From Streptomyces sp. NBC_01445 (lineage in GTDB: Bacteria > Actinomycetota > Actinomycetes > Streptomycetales > Streptomycetaceae): a stretch of 64,000 nt of DNA. Within the stretch, counting starts at the first letter, position 1, and every line of letters starts with the position of its first letter. This document shows positions 42,909 to 52,008 of the stretch, one piece after another. The position numbers were made by a program, and so were the translations under genes. The notes beneath the pieces were generated by a model. That model searched no databases, was not told the DNA's origin, and was given only the letters and a program-made list of their open reading frames with translations. The stretch lies in contig NZ_CP109486.1 of NCBI RefSeq assembly GCF_035918235.1, forward strand, positions 496,001 to 560,000. The letters run 5' to 3'.

Positions 42909-43173
42909 GTCCTCCCCCAGCCTCATACGCGATGATCCCACTCGCCCCCACCCACCACTCACCCCAGCTCCCATCCCGTCCGCCGTCGACCCGCACATCG
43001 TGGAGCGGGCGTGGTTCATGGCGTCCAGGTGGAGCGCGCCACTGTACGAACGAACGACCTGGACGCCACGGGCCACGCCTGCTCGGCTCTGCCTGGGGTC
43101 GATGGCGGACGGGATGCGAGCCCACCACGCTCACCACGAACCGGCCGGCAGGCTGCAGCTGGGAAACCGGGTG

Positions 43174-43680
43174 TCACAGTGCCCGGCGCATGCAGGCCCT
43201 CGGCCACCGGTCCAGGCCATGTGCCGCTTCGCGCTCGCGGATCTTCCACAGACCGGGAGTAAGGCTGCTGTCGTCCATTACTTGGAAACCGCAGCGTGCG
43301 TAGTAGGGAGCGTTCCACGGGACCTGGGTGAACGTGGTGAGGGTCAGGGCGGGTGCCCCCGTGCTTGTGGCGTGGGCCGCCAGATGGTCCAGCAGTAACC
43401 GTCCGATACCGCGACGCGAGCTGTCCGGGTGCACCGAGACCTGCTCGACATGGAGGTTGCCGTCGACGCGGTCGGCGATCAGGTAGGCGGTCGGCGCGTC
43501 GGCGTCGCTGGCCACGACCCAGGCCAGCCCGGCGTGGTGGTAGCGGGCGAGCTCACCGAGCGGGAGTGGCTCGTCGTCGGCGATCTCCGGCATGCCGATG
43601 TCCCGGAAGCACTGCCCGGCGGCCCTCTCGATGTCCTGGAGGAGGGGCAGTTCGTCCAGGCGTACGGCTCGGATATGCAT
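43174..43680 (-). CDS. GNAT-family N-acetyltransferase
   Basis: The 168-residue protein has the GNAT order: beta strands with LHVEQVSVHPDSSRRGIGRL (acetyl-CoA pyrophosphate loop Q/RxxGxG/A as SRRGIGRL), LTLTTFTQVPWNAPYYARCG then FQVMDD. ATG 43680 starts IRAVRLDELPLL. The substrate is not inferable. Confidence 0.9.
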   Translation of the reverse strand: MHIRAVRLDELPLLQDIERAAGQCFRDIGMPEIADDEPLPLGELARYHHAGLAWVVASDADAPTAYLIADRVDGNLHVEQVSVHPDSSRRGIGRLLLDHLAAHATSTGAPALTLTTFTQVPWNAPYYARCGFQVMDDSSLTPGLWKIREREAAHGLDRWPRACMRRAL

Positions 43681-44086
43681 GGCCGCATTTTCCACAGCCC
43701 ACCGGATGGCGCCACCGATTAATCGTCCCGTGACGACGGTCCACCGACGGTGGCTGCGCGGCGCAGGCCCGCGTCGACAGGCCCGCGCGGTGCTCACGCC
43801 GGATGCCGACGCCTCTCACATCACAACAGGGCTGAGCTCACTTCTTGCGACAGCGTTTGTTCACGAGTTTTGGCGTCATCGTCCGGCCGAGGGCTTCGCG
43901 GATCGTCACGAGTTTTGAAGGCACCTGCTGATTGAGGCGAGTTGGGTCGGCGGGCGACAGGACCGTCACAGGCTTCGAAGATCACTTGACCTTGCCCCAG
44001 GGGGAGAGACGACGGTGTCCATGTCGATCACATGAGCGGGCGATCTGTGCTCGCTGGTCAGGCCAGGCCGAAGAGGGGGAGTTCGC
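43681..44086. other. Intergenic; direct repeat only
   Basis: TCACGAGTTTTG occurs twice (about 43861 and 43908). A TTGACC (43986) precedes the HAD gene by about 95 bp, possibly its promoter. No gene is supported. Confidence 0.4.
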
Positions 44087-44725
44087 GTGAGCGAGACCTG
44101 CGTCATTCTCGACATCGGCGGCGTGCTGGAAATCACGCCGGAAACGGGATGGGTGCAACGGTGGGAAGTGCGGCTGGAGCTGCCCCTGGGCACTGTCCAA
44201 GAGCGGATGCGCGACGTGTGGCGGGCTGGGAGCGTCGGGAGCGTCAGCGAGCGAGAGGTGCACGAGCAGGTAGCGGCCCGTTTGGGGCTCGACGCGCCCC
44301 AGGTTGAAGACTTCATGGCCGATCTCTGGGCGGAGTATCTGGGGACGCCGAACGAGGAACTCATCGGCTATGTGCGAGGACTGCGCGGAAGCTGCAGGCT
44401 CGGCATCCTGAGCAACAGCTTTGTCGGCGCCCGGGAGCGGGAGACGACGCTGTATCACTTCGACGAACTGGTGGAGCAGATCGTCTACTCGCACGAGATC
44501 GGCATTGAGAAGCCTGACCTGCGTGCCTTTGAGGCGGCATGCGCCAGCTTGAACGTGCGGCCGGGGAACTGCCTGTTCATCGACGATGTCGCAGACAACG
44601 TTGAAGCCGCCCGGGCGGCGGGCATGCAGACGCATCTGTTCGAGGAAAACGCCCGGACCATCACGCGCATCGCAGCTCACCTGGACGCCGGACCCTTGGT
44701 CCCAGGGCGTGTCCCGCCCGGATGA
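44087..44725 (+). CDS. HAD-superfamily hydrolase
   Basis: The 212-residue protein has HAD motif I ILDIGGVLE (nucleophile Asp9; the usual second Asp is Gly, as in some haloacid-dehalogenase-like members), motif II GILSNSF, the motif III lysine in GIEKPDLRAFEAA and motif IV CLFIDDVADNVEAARAAG. GTG 44087 has GGGGGAG upstream. Likely a small-molecule phosphatase or dehalogenase-like enzyme. Confidence 0.9.
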   Translation: MSETCVILDIGGVLEITPETGWVQRWEVRLELPLGTVQERMRDVWRAGSVGSVSEREVHEQVAARLGLDAPQVEDFMADLWAEYLGTPNEELIGYVRGLRGSCRLGILSNSFVGARERETTLYHFDELVEQIVYSHEIGIEKPDLRAFEAACASLNVRPGNCLFIDDVADNVEAARAAGMQTHLFEENARTITRIAAHLDAGPLVPGRVPPG

Positions 44726-44777
44726 CGTCGGCCTGGCCGGTCTTCAGCGGTTGCCGGCCAGGCACTGAAGCGGTTGT

Positions 44778-44907
44778 TCAGCCCGCTGTGGTCTGTTCGG
44801 CTCGTGCCCGTGTGCTGGCGAGGCGGCAGAAGTCGGTGCCAATCTCAATGATGGTGCCGTTGAAGTGAGGCGGTCGACGATGGGCGCGCAGAGGCGCGGG
44901 TCGGTGA
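44778..44907 (-). pseudogene. IstB-type (IS21 family) C-terminal fragment
   Basis: Minus-strand residues TDPRLCAPIVDRL and, one frame over, FNGTIIEIGTDFCRLASTRA then RAEQTTAG match the end of IS21 helper ATPases. A single-base deletion in the CTCAC(C)TTCAAC region breaks the frame. Repeat copy B abuts its 5' side. Confidence 0.55.
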
Positions 44908-44996
44908 ATCACGGCGACGCTCCGCGTCGCACCCCGTGGATGCGATTCCTCCCGGGCGTGAACGCCCAGGGTTCCTCGCAAGAATCCGCTAAAACG
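44908..44996 (+). repeat. 89-bp structured repeat, copy B
   Basis: Second copy of the repeat at 41537-41625 (two mismatches), inserted at or next to an IstB relic. Confidence 0.8.
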
Positions 44997-45151
44997 CGAA
45001 ACCCTCCAGCGCGCCCACCTCCACGAGGGAAGGCTCGCAGTGCCGTCTGCTGGCGCCTGCCAACCACCACCAACCTGCCGGGGCCACCCGCATGCACCCC
45101 AGCCCCCAAACAGCGGGCCTTCCCCCGTGAAGGTGGGCACGCGGTTATTGA

Positions 45152-46048
45152 TCACGCGGCGAGCGTGAGTTTAGCGGTGTGGTGTCGGTGTTCGTATTCG
45201 TTGGGGCTGAGGTGGCCGTTGGCGGAGTGCCGGCGGCGGGTGTTGTAGCGGGTCAGCCAGGCGAAGACGGTCCTGCGGCAGGTGCCGGAGTCGCCGTAGT
45301 CGTGGGCGCCCTGGAGGGTCTCGCGTTTCAGGGAGGCGTGGAAGCTTTCGCAGGCCGCATTGTCGGCACTGGTGCCGACCGCGCCCATCGACCGGGTGAC
45401 CCCGAGCTGGTCGCAGAGGCCGGCGAAGGCCCGGGAGCCGTATTGGGCCCCGTGGTCGGAGTGGAACACGGCGCCCTCCAGGCTGCCGCGGGTCGCCGCT
45501 GCCATCCGCAGTGCGTCGGCGACCAGGCTGGTGCGCATGTGGTCGGCGATGGACCAGCCGACGACCTTGCGGCTGAAGCAGTCCAGCACGGTCGCCAGAT
45601 AGAGGAACTGCCCGTTTTCCAGGGGGAGATACGTGATGTCGCCCATGTATTTCAGTCCGGGTCCGGTGGCGGTGAAGTCCCGCTGGAACAGGTCCGGGAC
45701 CGGTGAGGCTGCCGGGTCCGGGACGGTGGTGCGCACGTGTCTGCGCAGGCGGATACCGGTGATGGAGAACGTCCGCATGATCCGGGCGATGCGCTTCTCG
45801 TTGACCCGCCGTCCTTTCTCGCGGAGCTCGGCGGTCACTCGCGGGGAGCCGTAGGCGCCGCCGGACTCGCCGTGGACCTCGCGGATCTCCTCGGCCAGGA
45901 GCCGGTCCTGGTGCTGCCGGGTGGCCCGGGCCTCGGCGCCGGCGAGCCACTTGTAGTAGCTGGACCGGTTCACGTCCAGGACCTGGCAGAGCCGCTTCAC
46001 CTCGTAGGTGTCCCGGTGGTCGTCAACGAACTGGAAGCGGCTCCTCAC
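45152..46048 (-). CDS. IS3-family transposase OrfB
   Basis: The 298-residue protein carries the rve integrase core: KYMGDITYLPLENGQFLYLA (Asp), HSDHGAQYGS (Asp) and CESFHASLKRE (Glu), preceded by the HTH_21 region GGAYGSPRVTAELREKG. GTG 46048 overlaps the orfA stop as GTGA. A frameshifted OrfAB fusion is usual in this family. Confidence 0.93.
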   Translation of the reverse strand: MRSRFQFVDDHRDTYEVKRLCQVLDVNRSSYYKWLAGAEARATRQHQDRLLAEEIREVHGESGGAYGSPRVTAELREKGRRVNEKRIARIMRTFSITGIRLRRHVRTTVPDPAASPVPDLFQRDFTATGPGLKYMGDITYLPLENGQFLYLATVLDCFSRKVVGWSIADHMRTSLVADALRMAAATRGSLEGAVFHSDHGAQYGSRAFAGLCDQLGVTRSMGAVGTSADNAACESFHASLKRETLQGAHDYGDSGTCRRTVFAWLTRYNTRRRHSANGHLSPNEYEHRHHTAKLTLAA

Positions 46049-46389
46049 CAGTTCGTCTCTCCGGCGAAATACTTGGCCGCCTTGCGGAGGATGTCCCGCT
46101 CGGTGGCCAGCTTGCGCTCACTCGCCTCGAGTTCGGCCACCCGGGCCTCCAGCTGCCGGACCCGCTCGTCCGGATCAGCGGACGGCACCGCCTCCCGAGG
46201 CCGGGTGCCCGGCTTCGCAGCCGCGGCGCCGGCGCCACGGCGTTCGCGGTCCCGCAGCACCCACTCACGCAGGGTCGCCCGGTTGACGCCCAGGTCAGCG
46301 GCGATGCTCTTGTAGGTCGCCCCGGGTGTGGACTCGTACAGGGCCACGGCATCGGCCTTGAACTCGTCCGAGTAGTCCTTCATCGCCAT
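46045..46389 (-). CDS. IS3-family transposase OrfA
   Basis: The 114-residue HTH protein (YSDEFKADAVALYESTPGAT then YKSIAADLGVNRATLREWVL) ends in a leucine-zipper-like helix (VRQLEARVAELEASERKLAT). It binds the IS ends. Start ATG 46389; ATG 46383 is equally possible. Confidence 0.92.
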   Translation of the reverse strand: MAMKDYSDEFKADAVALYESTPGATYKSIAADLGVNRATLREWVLRDRERRGAGAAAAKPGTRPREAVPSADPDERVRQLEARVAELEASERKLATERDILRKAAKYFAGETNW

Positions 46390-46661
46390 CGGCGGTCTTC
46401 TCGCTTCCTCCGGATCAAGCAGATCCAGTATCAGCGTGTCCACCACTCAGGGGGAGGCCCCAGCTGCCCCGCACAAAGGCTCAACCCTCAATGCAGGGTG
46501 CAACCATCACTCGATGGGAACATGAGCCATCACCCATGCGTACTATCGCTACACCGCCACACCACCGTTCGCCGCCGCAATACATGAACAGGCGGCTCCC
46601 CTACCTCGGTAGCACTCACGGTGGTGCGCCATTGCTGCCGAATTGAAGAAAGGCCAACACC

Positions 46662-47348
46662 ATGACTGACAACCCCGTCACCATCACCAGCGTGACATCT
46701 CAGTACGCCACTCAGGTCGCACAGGACCTCGAGCTCAATACCAAAGAGCAGGAACGCATCGGCGCGGAGCTCTCCGCCCTGCAGGCGCAGTTGCGCATCC
46801 TGCAGGACGACCAGAGCGTGCTGCACAGCATCCAGAAGACGCTCGGCAGCCGACCGGCATCTGCGCCGACAACCCCGGAGCCTTCGACGTCCCTCCCCCA
46901 GCAGGCATCCGGCAAGAACACGACTACCCGGCGTGCCCCGTCCAAGACTGCAGCCAAGGCCCCCAGCACGAAGAAGACCACTCCGCCGGCCAAGAAGGAC
47001 AAGACCCAGGGCGCGGAGCCGAAGGCGGCTACGGCATCGGCGCAGCCCACGCTGATCGCGCTCATCCGCACCCACCTCGACCAGCAGAAAGCACCCCGTT
47101 CCGCGGCAGAGGTCACCTCAGCGCTCGCTGAGGCCCACCCTCAGCGCAACATCAAGTCGACCGTCGTGCGCACCACGCTCGAGAATCTTGTCGCCAAGAG
47201 CCAGGCTCATCGCTCGAAGCAGGGCGGCTCGGTCTTCTACACGTCAGTTGCCGTGCAGACCGCGACTGAGAAGGCCCCGGCTCCCGCGCTGCCCCAAACC
47301 GAGCAGGACAGCAACAAGCGCGAGAAGGCCGACGCGGTCAGTTCGTAG
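46662..47348 (+). CDS. Coiled-coil / basic linker / C-terminal winged-helix-like protein
   Basis: The 228-residue protein has an N-terminal coiled coil (LELNTKEQERIGAELSALQA then QLRILQDDQSVLHSIQKTLG), a Lys/Ala/Pro-rich histone-like linker (residues 80-128) and a C-terminal module (LIALIRTHLDQQKAPRSAAE, STVVRTTLENLVAKSQAHRS, GGSVFYTS) that reads like a winged helix. AAAGG lies upstream of ATG 46662. I infer a DNA-binding, possibly nucleoid-type regulator; no family name is certain. Confidence 0.72.
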   Translation: MTDNPVTITSVTSQYATQVAQDLELNTKEQERIGAELSALQAQLRILQDDQSVLHSIQKTLGSRPASAPTTPEPSTSLPQQASGKNTTTRRAPSKTAAKAPSTKKTTPPAKKDKTQGAEPKAATASAQPTLIALIRTHLDQQKAPRSAAEVTSALAEAHPQRNIKSTVVRTTLENLVAKSQAHRSKQGGSVFYTSVAVQTATEKAPAPALPQTEQDSNKREKADAVSS

Positions 47349-47593
47349 CCGTCGAGGACATCCGAAGAAGCCAGCTCTCGGCGAGCAGCCAAACGAAGTA
47401 CCCGGCCATAAGCGTGCCGCCGACGGCACCGTACTTCCAGGCTGTCCCCCGCTCGTTCTGGCGCGAAAGTGGTGCTCGGACCTCTTCGTCCCGAAGCAAC
47501 TCGGGGCGCTCGCTGTTCTTGGGCTGCTGTGTCTGCCACCTGGGCTGATGGTCCGCTGACGTCCACGAGTCTTCGCGTTGTGCGACGTGGTTG
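47349..47593. other. Intergenic; possible small minus-strand membrane-protein frame
   Basis: A minus-strand frame ending at 47338 (LSRQNERGTAWKYGAVGGTL then MAGYFVWLLAESWLLRMSS) has a hydrophobic segment but no ATG or GTG start. It may be a relic. Confidence 0.25.
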
Positions 47594-48151
47594 TCACGCA
47601 GTTAGACACTCAGTGCGCCTCGCGCGCCGAGCCGTGGCGCAAGTTCCTAGAGGCCGCGTAGCTGCCGACCCGCTGAACCCTCCCGAGATCCGCGGCCCCG
47701 GCCCCTGCGCCTCCATCTGCACCCAGCCCGAACCCTGGCCGGCCCGCAGCGTGCCCAAGGCCCACACGCCGTGATCAGCGCCTACAGGGTAGCCAAAAGC
47801 CCGGAATGTGTGGCCCCATACGCTGGTCCCGTCGACCAGCCTCACCGGCCGCGCGTCCTCGAGGGGCGCCTCGAGCCGCAGCAGGGCAACGTCCTGCCCG
47901 CCACGCCGCCACGACACCACCACCGCTCGCACCGTGGGGCGGCCCTCCAACAGCGGAAAATCGAGATCAACGGCCCCGCCGGGAGCCTCTTTCGCGCTCT
48001 CCGGCAATCCAAGCGCCTCAGCCACGACATGGGCACAGGTACACACCACATCGGCGGCAACGAGGAACCCGGCACCGACCACCTCGCCCCCGGCCGAGCG
48101 AACCCGCACCTGCGACGCCTCCAGCACGTCGCTCCCCCGTGACGCGGCCAT
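47594..48151 (-). pseudogene. Trypsin-like peptidase domain, truncated (N-terminus of a larger multidomain protein)
   Basis: The frame has the serine-protease triad: CTCAHVV (His), GGQDVALLRL (Asp) and GPRISGGFSGS (Ser). Directly after GFSGS it turns into Arg-rich noise and stops, although family members need at least 60 more residues and commonly continue into STAND-type NTPase and WD40 or similar domains. It is therefore the 5' remnant of a large gene. Confidence 0.65.
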
Positions 48152-48540
48152 GCACTCCCCCGGTTGTTGACTTGCCTCCCGCTATGCCTCAGGCCAGCAT
48201 CCTCGGCCCAGCCGCCTCACACAACACGCCCTTTACGAGACGCAGTTGAAGATGTGTACACCTGCAGTCCCGTGGCGGGGTCCTTGTGCGAAGTGGGTCA
48301 GCCGTTCCGCCCCCACCCACTCCTCCGTCCACGGCCGTTGGCCTTGTGGGCCCAACGATCTCCTGCGCCTGCGGCACCGCGATGGCCCCCTGGCACTAGC
48401 ACTCTCTGTTCTGCCCCGGAGTCCGAAGGAGCGATCGTTTCCCGGTTGTTCACGATGACCTCATGCCTGAGCTTCGTGCGATCCGGGGCTTGCGGCTTAG
48501 CTTCACAAGGTCCAGTTCGCCCGAAATAGACGAGGCATAG
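48152..48540. other. Intergenic, nothing recognised
   Basis: No convincing gene, repeat or hairpin; it includes the promoter region of the gene at 48541. Confidence 0.4.
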
Positions 48541-49617
48541 ATGTCCCTGCGTCATGCAGTCGCCAGCCTAGCCGTCCTGCCCGTGCTCGCCGTTCCGGCG
48601 ACCGCCCAGGCGGCCACGACCCAACAAAATCACCATGTACCGTCCCAGAAGACTAATTTCGACCTGCAGGCCCACCGCGGCGGCCTTGGCCTGACCACCG
48701 AGGAGTCCCTGGAGGGCTTCGGCAAAGCTCTGCGCCTCGGCGTGACAACCCTGGAGCTGGACACCCACATCACCAAGGACCAGAAGGTCGTGGTCAATCA
48801 CGACCGGCAGATCAGCGCCCAGAAGTGCAAGGACACCGGTCCGGTGACGCCCGGTGACCCGATGTACCCGTATGTCGGTAAGTACATCAAGGACCTGACG
48901 CTGGCCCAGATCAAGAGCATGGACTGCGGCTACCAGCAGCTGCCCGGCTTCCCCGAGCAGGAGCAGATCAAGGGCTTCCGCATGGTGGAGCTCAAGGACG
49001 TCCTCAACCTGGTCAAGAGCTACAAGGCCAAGCAGGTCAAGCTGAACATCGAGACCAAGGTGGAGGCCGGCGCGCCCGAGCAGACCGCACCACGCGAGCT
49101 GTTCGTCCGCCGTGTCTTCGAGGAGATCCACCGTTCCGGGATCGAGAAGCAGGTCACCATCCAGTCCTTCGACTGGGGGTCGCTGAAGGAGATGCACAAG
49201 CTCGCGCCGTCTTACCCGCTGGTGGCGCTGACAAACTACGACTTCCTCCAGGTCGGCAAGCCCGGCGCCTCCCCGTGGCTCGGTGGCATCGACGCCGACG
49301 ACTACGACGGCGACTTCGTCAAGGCCGCCGCTGCCATCCCCGGGGTCACCGCCCTGTCCCCGAACTACGGTTTCCCGCAGAACGGCACGATCGCGGACCC
49401 GGCTTTCCGCTTCTACCCCGACAAGAAGATGATCTCCGAGGCCCATGAGCGGGGTCTGAAGGTCATCCCGTGGACCTGTGACGACCCCGCCACTATCGAA
49501 GCGCTCATGGACATGGGCATCGACGGGATTATCACCGACTACCCCAACCGCGTGCGGAACATCATGGCCGACCGCGGCATGCGCCTGCCCAAGGCCTACC
49601 CCGCGCCGCGTCACTGA
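48541..49617 (+). CDS. Secreted glycerophosphodiester phosphodiesterase
   Basis: The 358-residue protein has a signal peptide (VASLAVLPVLAVPATAQAAT) and the GDPD motifs DLQAHRGGLGLTTEESLEGF (His-Arg), TLELDTHITKDQKVVVNHDR (ExD and catalytic His) and the C-terminal VIPWTCDDPATIEALMDMGI then DGIITDYPNR. It should hydrolyse extracellular glycerophosphodiesters to glycerol-3-phosphate and alcohol, feeding phosphate or carbon supply. GAGG precedes ATG 48541. Confidence 0.93.
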   Translation: MSLRHAVASLAVLPVLAVPATAQAATTQQNHHVPSQKTNFDLQAHRGGLGLTTEESLEGFGKALRLGVTTLELDTHITKDQKVVVNHDRQISAQKCKDTGPVTPGDPMYPYVGKYIKDLTLAQIKSMDCGYQQLPGFPEQEQIKGFRMVELKDVLNLVKSYKAKQVKLNIETKVEAGAPEQTAPRELFVRRVFEEIHRSGIEKQVTIQSFDWGSLKEMHKLAPSYPLVALTNYDFLQVGKPGASPWLGGIDADDYDGDFVKAAAAIPGVTALSPNYGFPQNGTIADPAFRFYPDKKMISEAHERGLKVIPWTCDDPATIEALMDMGIDGIITDYPNRVRNIMADRGMRLPKAYPAPRH

Positions 49618-49629
49618 CACACCACGGAC

Positions 49630-49666
49630 GCATACGTCCCGGAGCACCCGGCTCCGGAGCGTACGC
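49630..49666. terminator. Hairpin after the GDPD gene
   Basis: GCATACG..CCGGAGC pairs with GCTCCGG..CGTACGC around ACCCG, 13 bp after the stop; no T-run follows. Confidence 0.5.
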
Positions 49667-49694
49667 CGTCACAAAGCCGGTGCGGGTGACGCCG

Positions 49695-49885
49695 TCACGA
49701 GCGGCCCGACGTCACCCGCAACAGTTCGACGTTGAACTGGGCACCGGCCAGCAGAGCCAGATTGGTGAACCAGACCCGGACCAGGAAGACGACGAGCCCG
49801 GCGAGCGATCCGTACAGCCGGCTGTACGAGCCGATGTGTGTGGCGTACAGGGCGAACCGCGAGGCGCGCAGACGGGCGGGCAGAG
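49695..49885 (-). pseudogene. YihY/BrkB-family membrane protein, C-terminal fragment
   Basis: The residues RFALYATHIGSYSRLYGSLA then GLVVFLVRVWFTNLALLAGA and QFNVELLRV are the conserved last two helices of BrkB/YihY proteins. The upstream part is missing. Confidence 0.65.
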
Positions 49886-49899
49886 ATGGGCTCGGACTG

Positions 49900-50605
49900 G
49901 ACGAGTACACGGCCAGCAGCAAAGGCTGCAGGCGCTCCTGTGGCGCTGGGCTGGTTCAACTCCGACCAAGCCACGGCACACGGCCGCTGGTGCGCATGCG
50001 GACTGGTAAAACACAAGGTCGCGGCTGGATCCGTTACGCCGGTCGTGGAGGACCGAGACCGCCAAGAGCCGTCCGAGTCCGGCCGCCTGGTGCTCACAGC
50101 AGTCCCGGACGAGGGAGACCTCAGCCGCGCCGTGTGCGCCGCCCGGGAGCGGGTTGCCATCCTGCGCCCGCAGTACTTCCAGCAGAATCTGCTGCTGGAT
50201 CAGGCCGCACTGCGCTCGGGAACGCTGCTCACCTACATCCCGCCTGGCCGGCCGGTCGGCGCGGTCGATGCCTCCGACATTGCCGACACGGCCGCGGTCT
50301 TGCTGACCGCCGAACCACTGACAGGGCAGATCGTGGTGCCCACCGGCCCGGCCACGATTACCACCCAGGACGCGGCCGACGCCATCTCCTCAGCTCTTCG
50401 CATCGACATCGCCATCGACTACGTCGACGCCGACCGCGCCTGGACCGAGCTGCGCAAGGCGGGCCGCCCCGACTGGTGGATCGCCGACCTGCTGAACATC
50501 TGCCAGAAGGCCTCCCTCGAGGTCAACGACGACGTGCCCAGCCTCACCGGACACCCGGCACGGACCATCGCCGACACCGCCAAGGCCCAGCTGTCCGCCA
50601 ACTAG
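49900..50605 (+). pseudogene. NmrA-like NAD(P)-binding protein, C-terminal part fused to foreign sequence
   Basis: From about 50125 the frame reads VAILRPQYFQQNLLLDQAAL, PPGRPVGAVDASDIADTAAV and ADRAWTELRKAGRPDWWIAD, the substrate-binding half of NmrA-type atypical SDRs. The N-terminal Rossmann half (GxxGxxG) is absent. Upstream in the same frame is an unrelated piece, PVALGWFNSDQATAHGRWCA then CGLVKHKV, of unknown family. Confidence 0.6.
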
Positions 50606-50886
50606 CGAGTCTTCCTACTGCGCCGCACCGAAGAAGTCCTATGCCTCGTCGGTCACGTAGAGCAGGCTCTCTGCCCAGACCGGGACTTGGACGTAGGAGT
50701 GAACAGCCGCGGATCACGGAGCACTGCGTTGTAGGTTTCATGGCCGGGCTGCTGCCGTGCAGGAGAGCCGTGCCCGACCTGAGGATCTTCCATGCTCATT
50801 TGGCGGCCCCGGAGCTACCTCTCATCACTATTACGGCCAGGCATGGGGGGCCACTCCCGGCTGTGGGATTTCCATCCGGGTGATGG
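50606..50886. other. Intergenic, nothing recognised
   Basis: No gene or notable structure. Confidence 0.35.
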
Positions 50887-50976
50887 TCAATCCACGGCAG
50901 GCCGTCCATGTCCAGGCGCTGGCGGGTACGTGTGACGGGGCGCTTCCGGATCGTCGTAGTACTCAGTGCGTGCCAT
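50887..50976 (-). pseudogene. NUDIX hydrolase N-terminal stub
   Basis: ATG 50976 with GGAG upstream opens MARTEYYDDPEAPRHTYPPA and stops after 29 residues. MARTEYYDDPxAP is the usual start of a group of actinomycete NUDIX proteins (from memory); the Nudix box is missing. Confidence 0.5.
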
Positions 50977-51031
50977 CGCTTACTCCTCCACCGGGCGGGC
51001 CGTGTCCCACACCGGCGTTGCGGCTGTCCAC

Positions 51032-51185
51032 CTAGGCGTCGAACATGCCGCCGTCCTCGGCGCGCCGAAGATGCCACACCGGGGCACCGTAGGCGTTCAC
51101 GCCCCAGACGTGCGCGTTCACGAGAGGCTGGTCATCCGCCCGGTAGAGCGAGTTGTACAACGTCGTGCCATGAGTGCGGAGCTCA
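51032..51185 (-). pseudogene. DUF5919-type regulator, C-terminal fragment
   Basis: ELRTHGTTLYNSLYRADDQP then LVNAHVWGVNAYGAPVWHLR resembles the C-terminal effector domain of XRE regulators with DUF5919. The N-terminal HTH is missing; the fragment abuts the methyltransferase 3' end. Confidence 0.5.
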
Positions 51186-51929
51186 ACCCCCGGCGACTTC
51201 GCCAAGCTGCGGAAGTGCAGGAGGCCGAGACGGCAGCGCGCGGCTGCGGGCACGGTAGAGGCGGACGGCGACCGGGTTGTCTTCCTCGGGCGCGTCGAGC
51301 ACATCGATCCCGTCGAGGAAGATGCCGTTGTCGACGCAGAGGTCCTCCCACAGTTTCGGCGTGAGCACCCACATCTCGACGATCTGGTCCTCGCCGTCGG
51401 CGAGCGGGAGCGTCTCCGTGCGCGGGGCGACACTCGACGAGGGGCCGCGGCCACGAAAGTTGGTGTGCAGCACGGAGAAGGCGAGGCGCCCGCCGGGCTT
51501 GAGGCCGTGGCGTAGGGCAGGCAGCAGGCGATGAGGGTTGATGTAGCCCAAGCCGTGGATGGAGTAGATGACGTCGTAGGGTTCCGAGCACTGCAGATGC
51601 TCGACAGCATCGGCGTGGATGAGTGTGAGCCCTGGCATATCGCCGTACCGGGCAACGGCCCGCGCGTGCTGGCTGGCGGATGCTTCCACTGCGTCGACCG
51701 TGGCGCCGTGCTCGCGTACGAGGTGGGCGGCGTGCCTGCCCAGGCCAGAGGCCAGGTCCAGAACGCGCAGTCCGGCGAGGTCGCCGAGCACCTCGGCGCC
51801 AGGCCCGGTCGGCCAGAATCCCCAGGAGATGCGGTCCACGTCCGGGATTACGGTTCCGCGTTGAAGGTGGTGGTGCCCGTACTGGACCCAGGCGCGGGCA
51901 TTGGCGGCTTCAGGCTCCGTGCTGTGCAT
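51183..51929 (-). CDS. Class I SAM-dependent methyltransferase
   Basis: The 248-residue protein has SAM motif I LRVLDLASGLGRHAAHLVRE, TVDAVEASASQHARAV, and YDVIYSIHGLGYINPHRLLP then ALRHGLKPGGRLAFSVLHTN. ATG 51929 has GAGGAG four bases upstream. It lies 79 bp downstream of the ABC transporter on the same strand, so it may be the last gene of the peptide-kinase-exporter operon. Confidence 0.87.
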   Translation of the reverse strand: MHSTEPEAANARAWVQYGHHHLQRGTVIPDVDRISWGFWPTGPGAEVLGDLAGLRVLDLASGLGRHAAHLVREHGATVDAVEASASQHARAVARYGDMPGLTLIHADAVEHLQCSEPYDVIYSIHGLGYINPHRLLPALRHGLKPGGRLAFSVLHTNFRGRGPSSSVAPRTETLPLADGEDQIVEMWVLTPKLWEDLCVDNGIFLDGIDVLDAPEEDNPVAVRLYRARSRALPSRPPALPQLGEVAGG

Positions 51930-52008
51930 GGTGCTCCTCGATTGTCGGGGGAGAAGCGGGGCCGCGCCGACTGCGCGAACCCGCGTTGAGGTCCGATATC
52001 CGGGCTGT

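Larger units (their letters stand above)
45115..46461 (-). mobile_element. IS3-family insertion sequence
   Basis: The ends GGGCCTTCCCCC...GTGGGCAC (45115 on) and, inverted, GGGGCCTCCCCC...GTGGACAC (up to 46461) form imperfect terminal repeats. AGC on both sides (45112-45114, 46462-46464) fits the 3-bp duplication of IS3 elements. Both orfA and orfB are intact. Confidence 0.75.
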
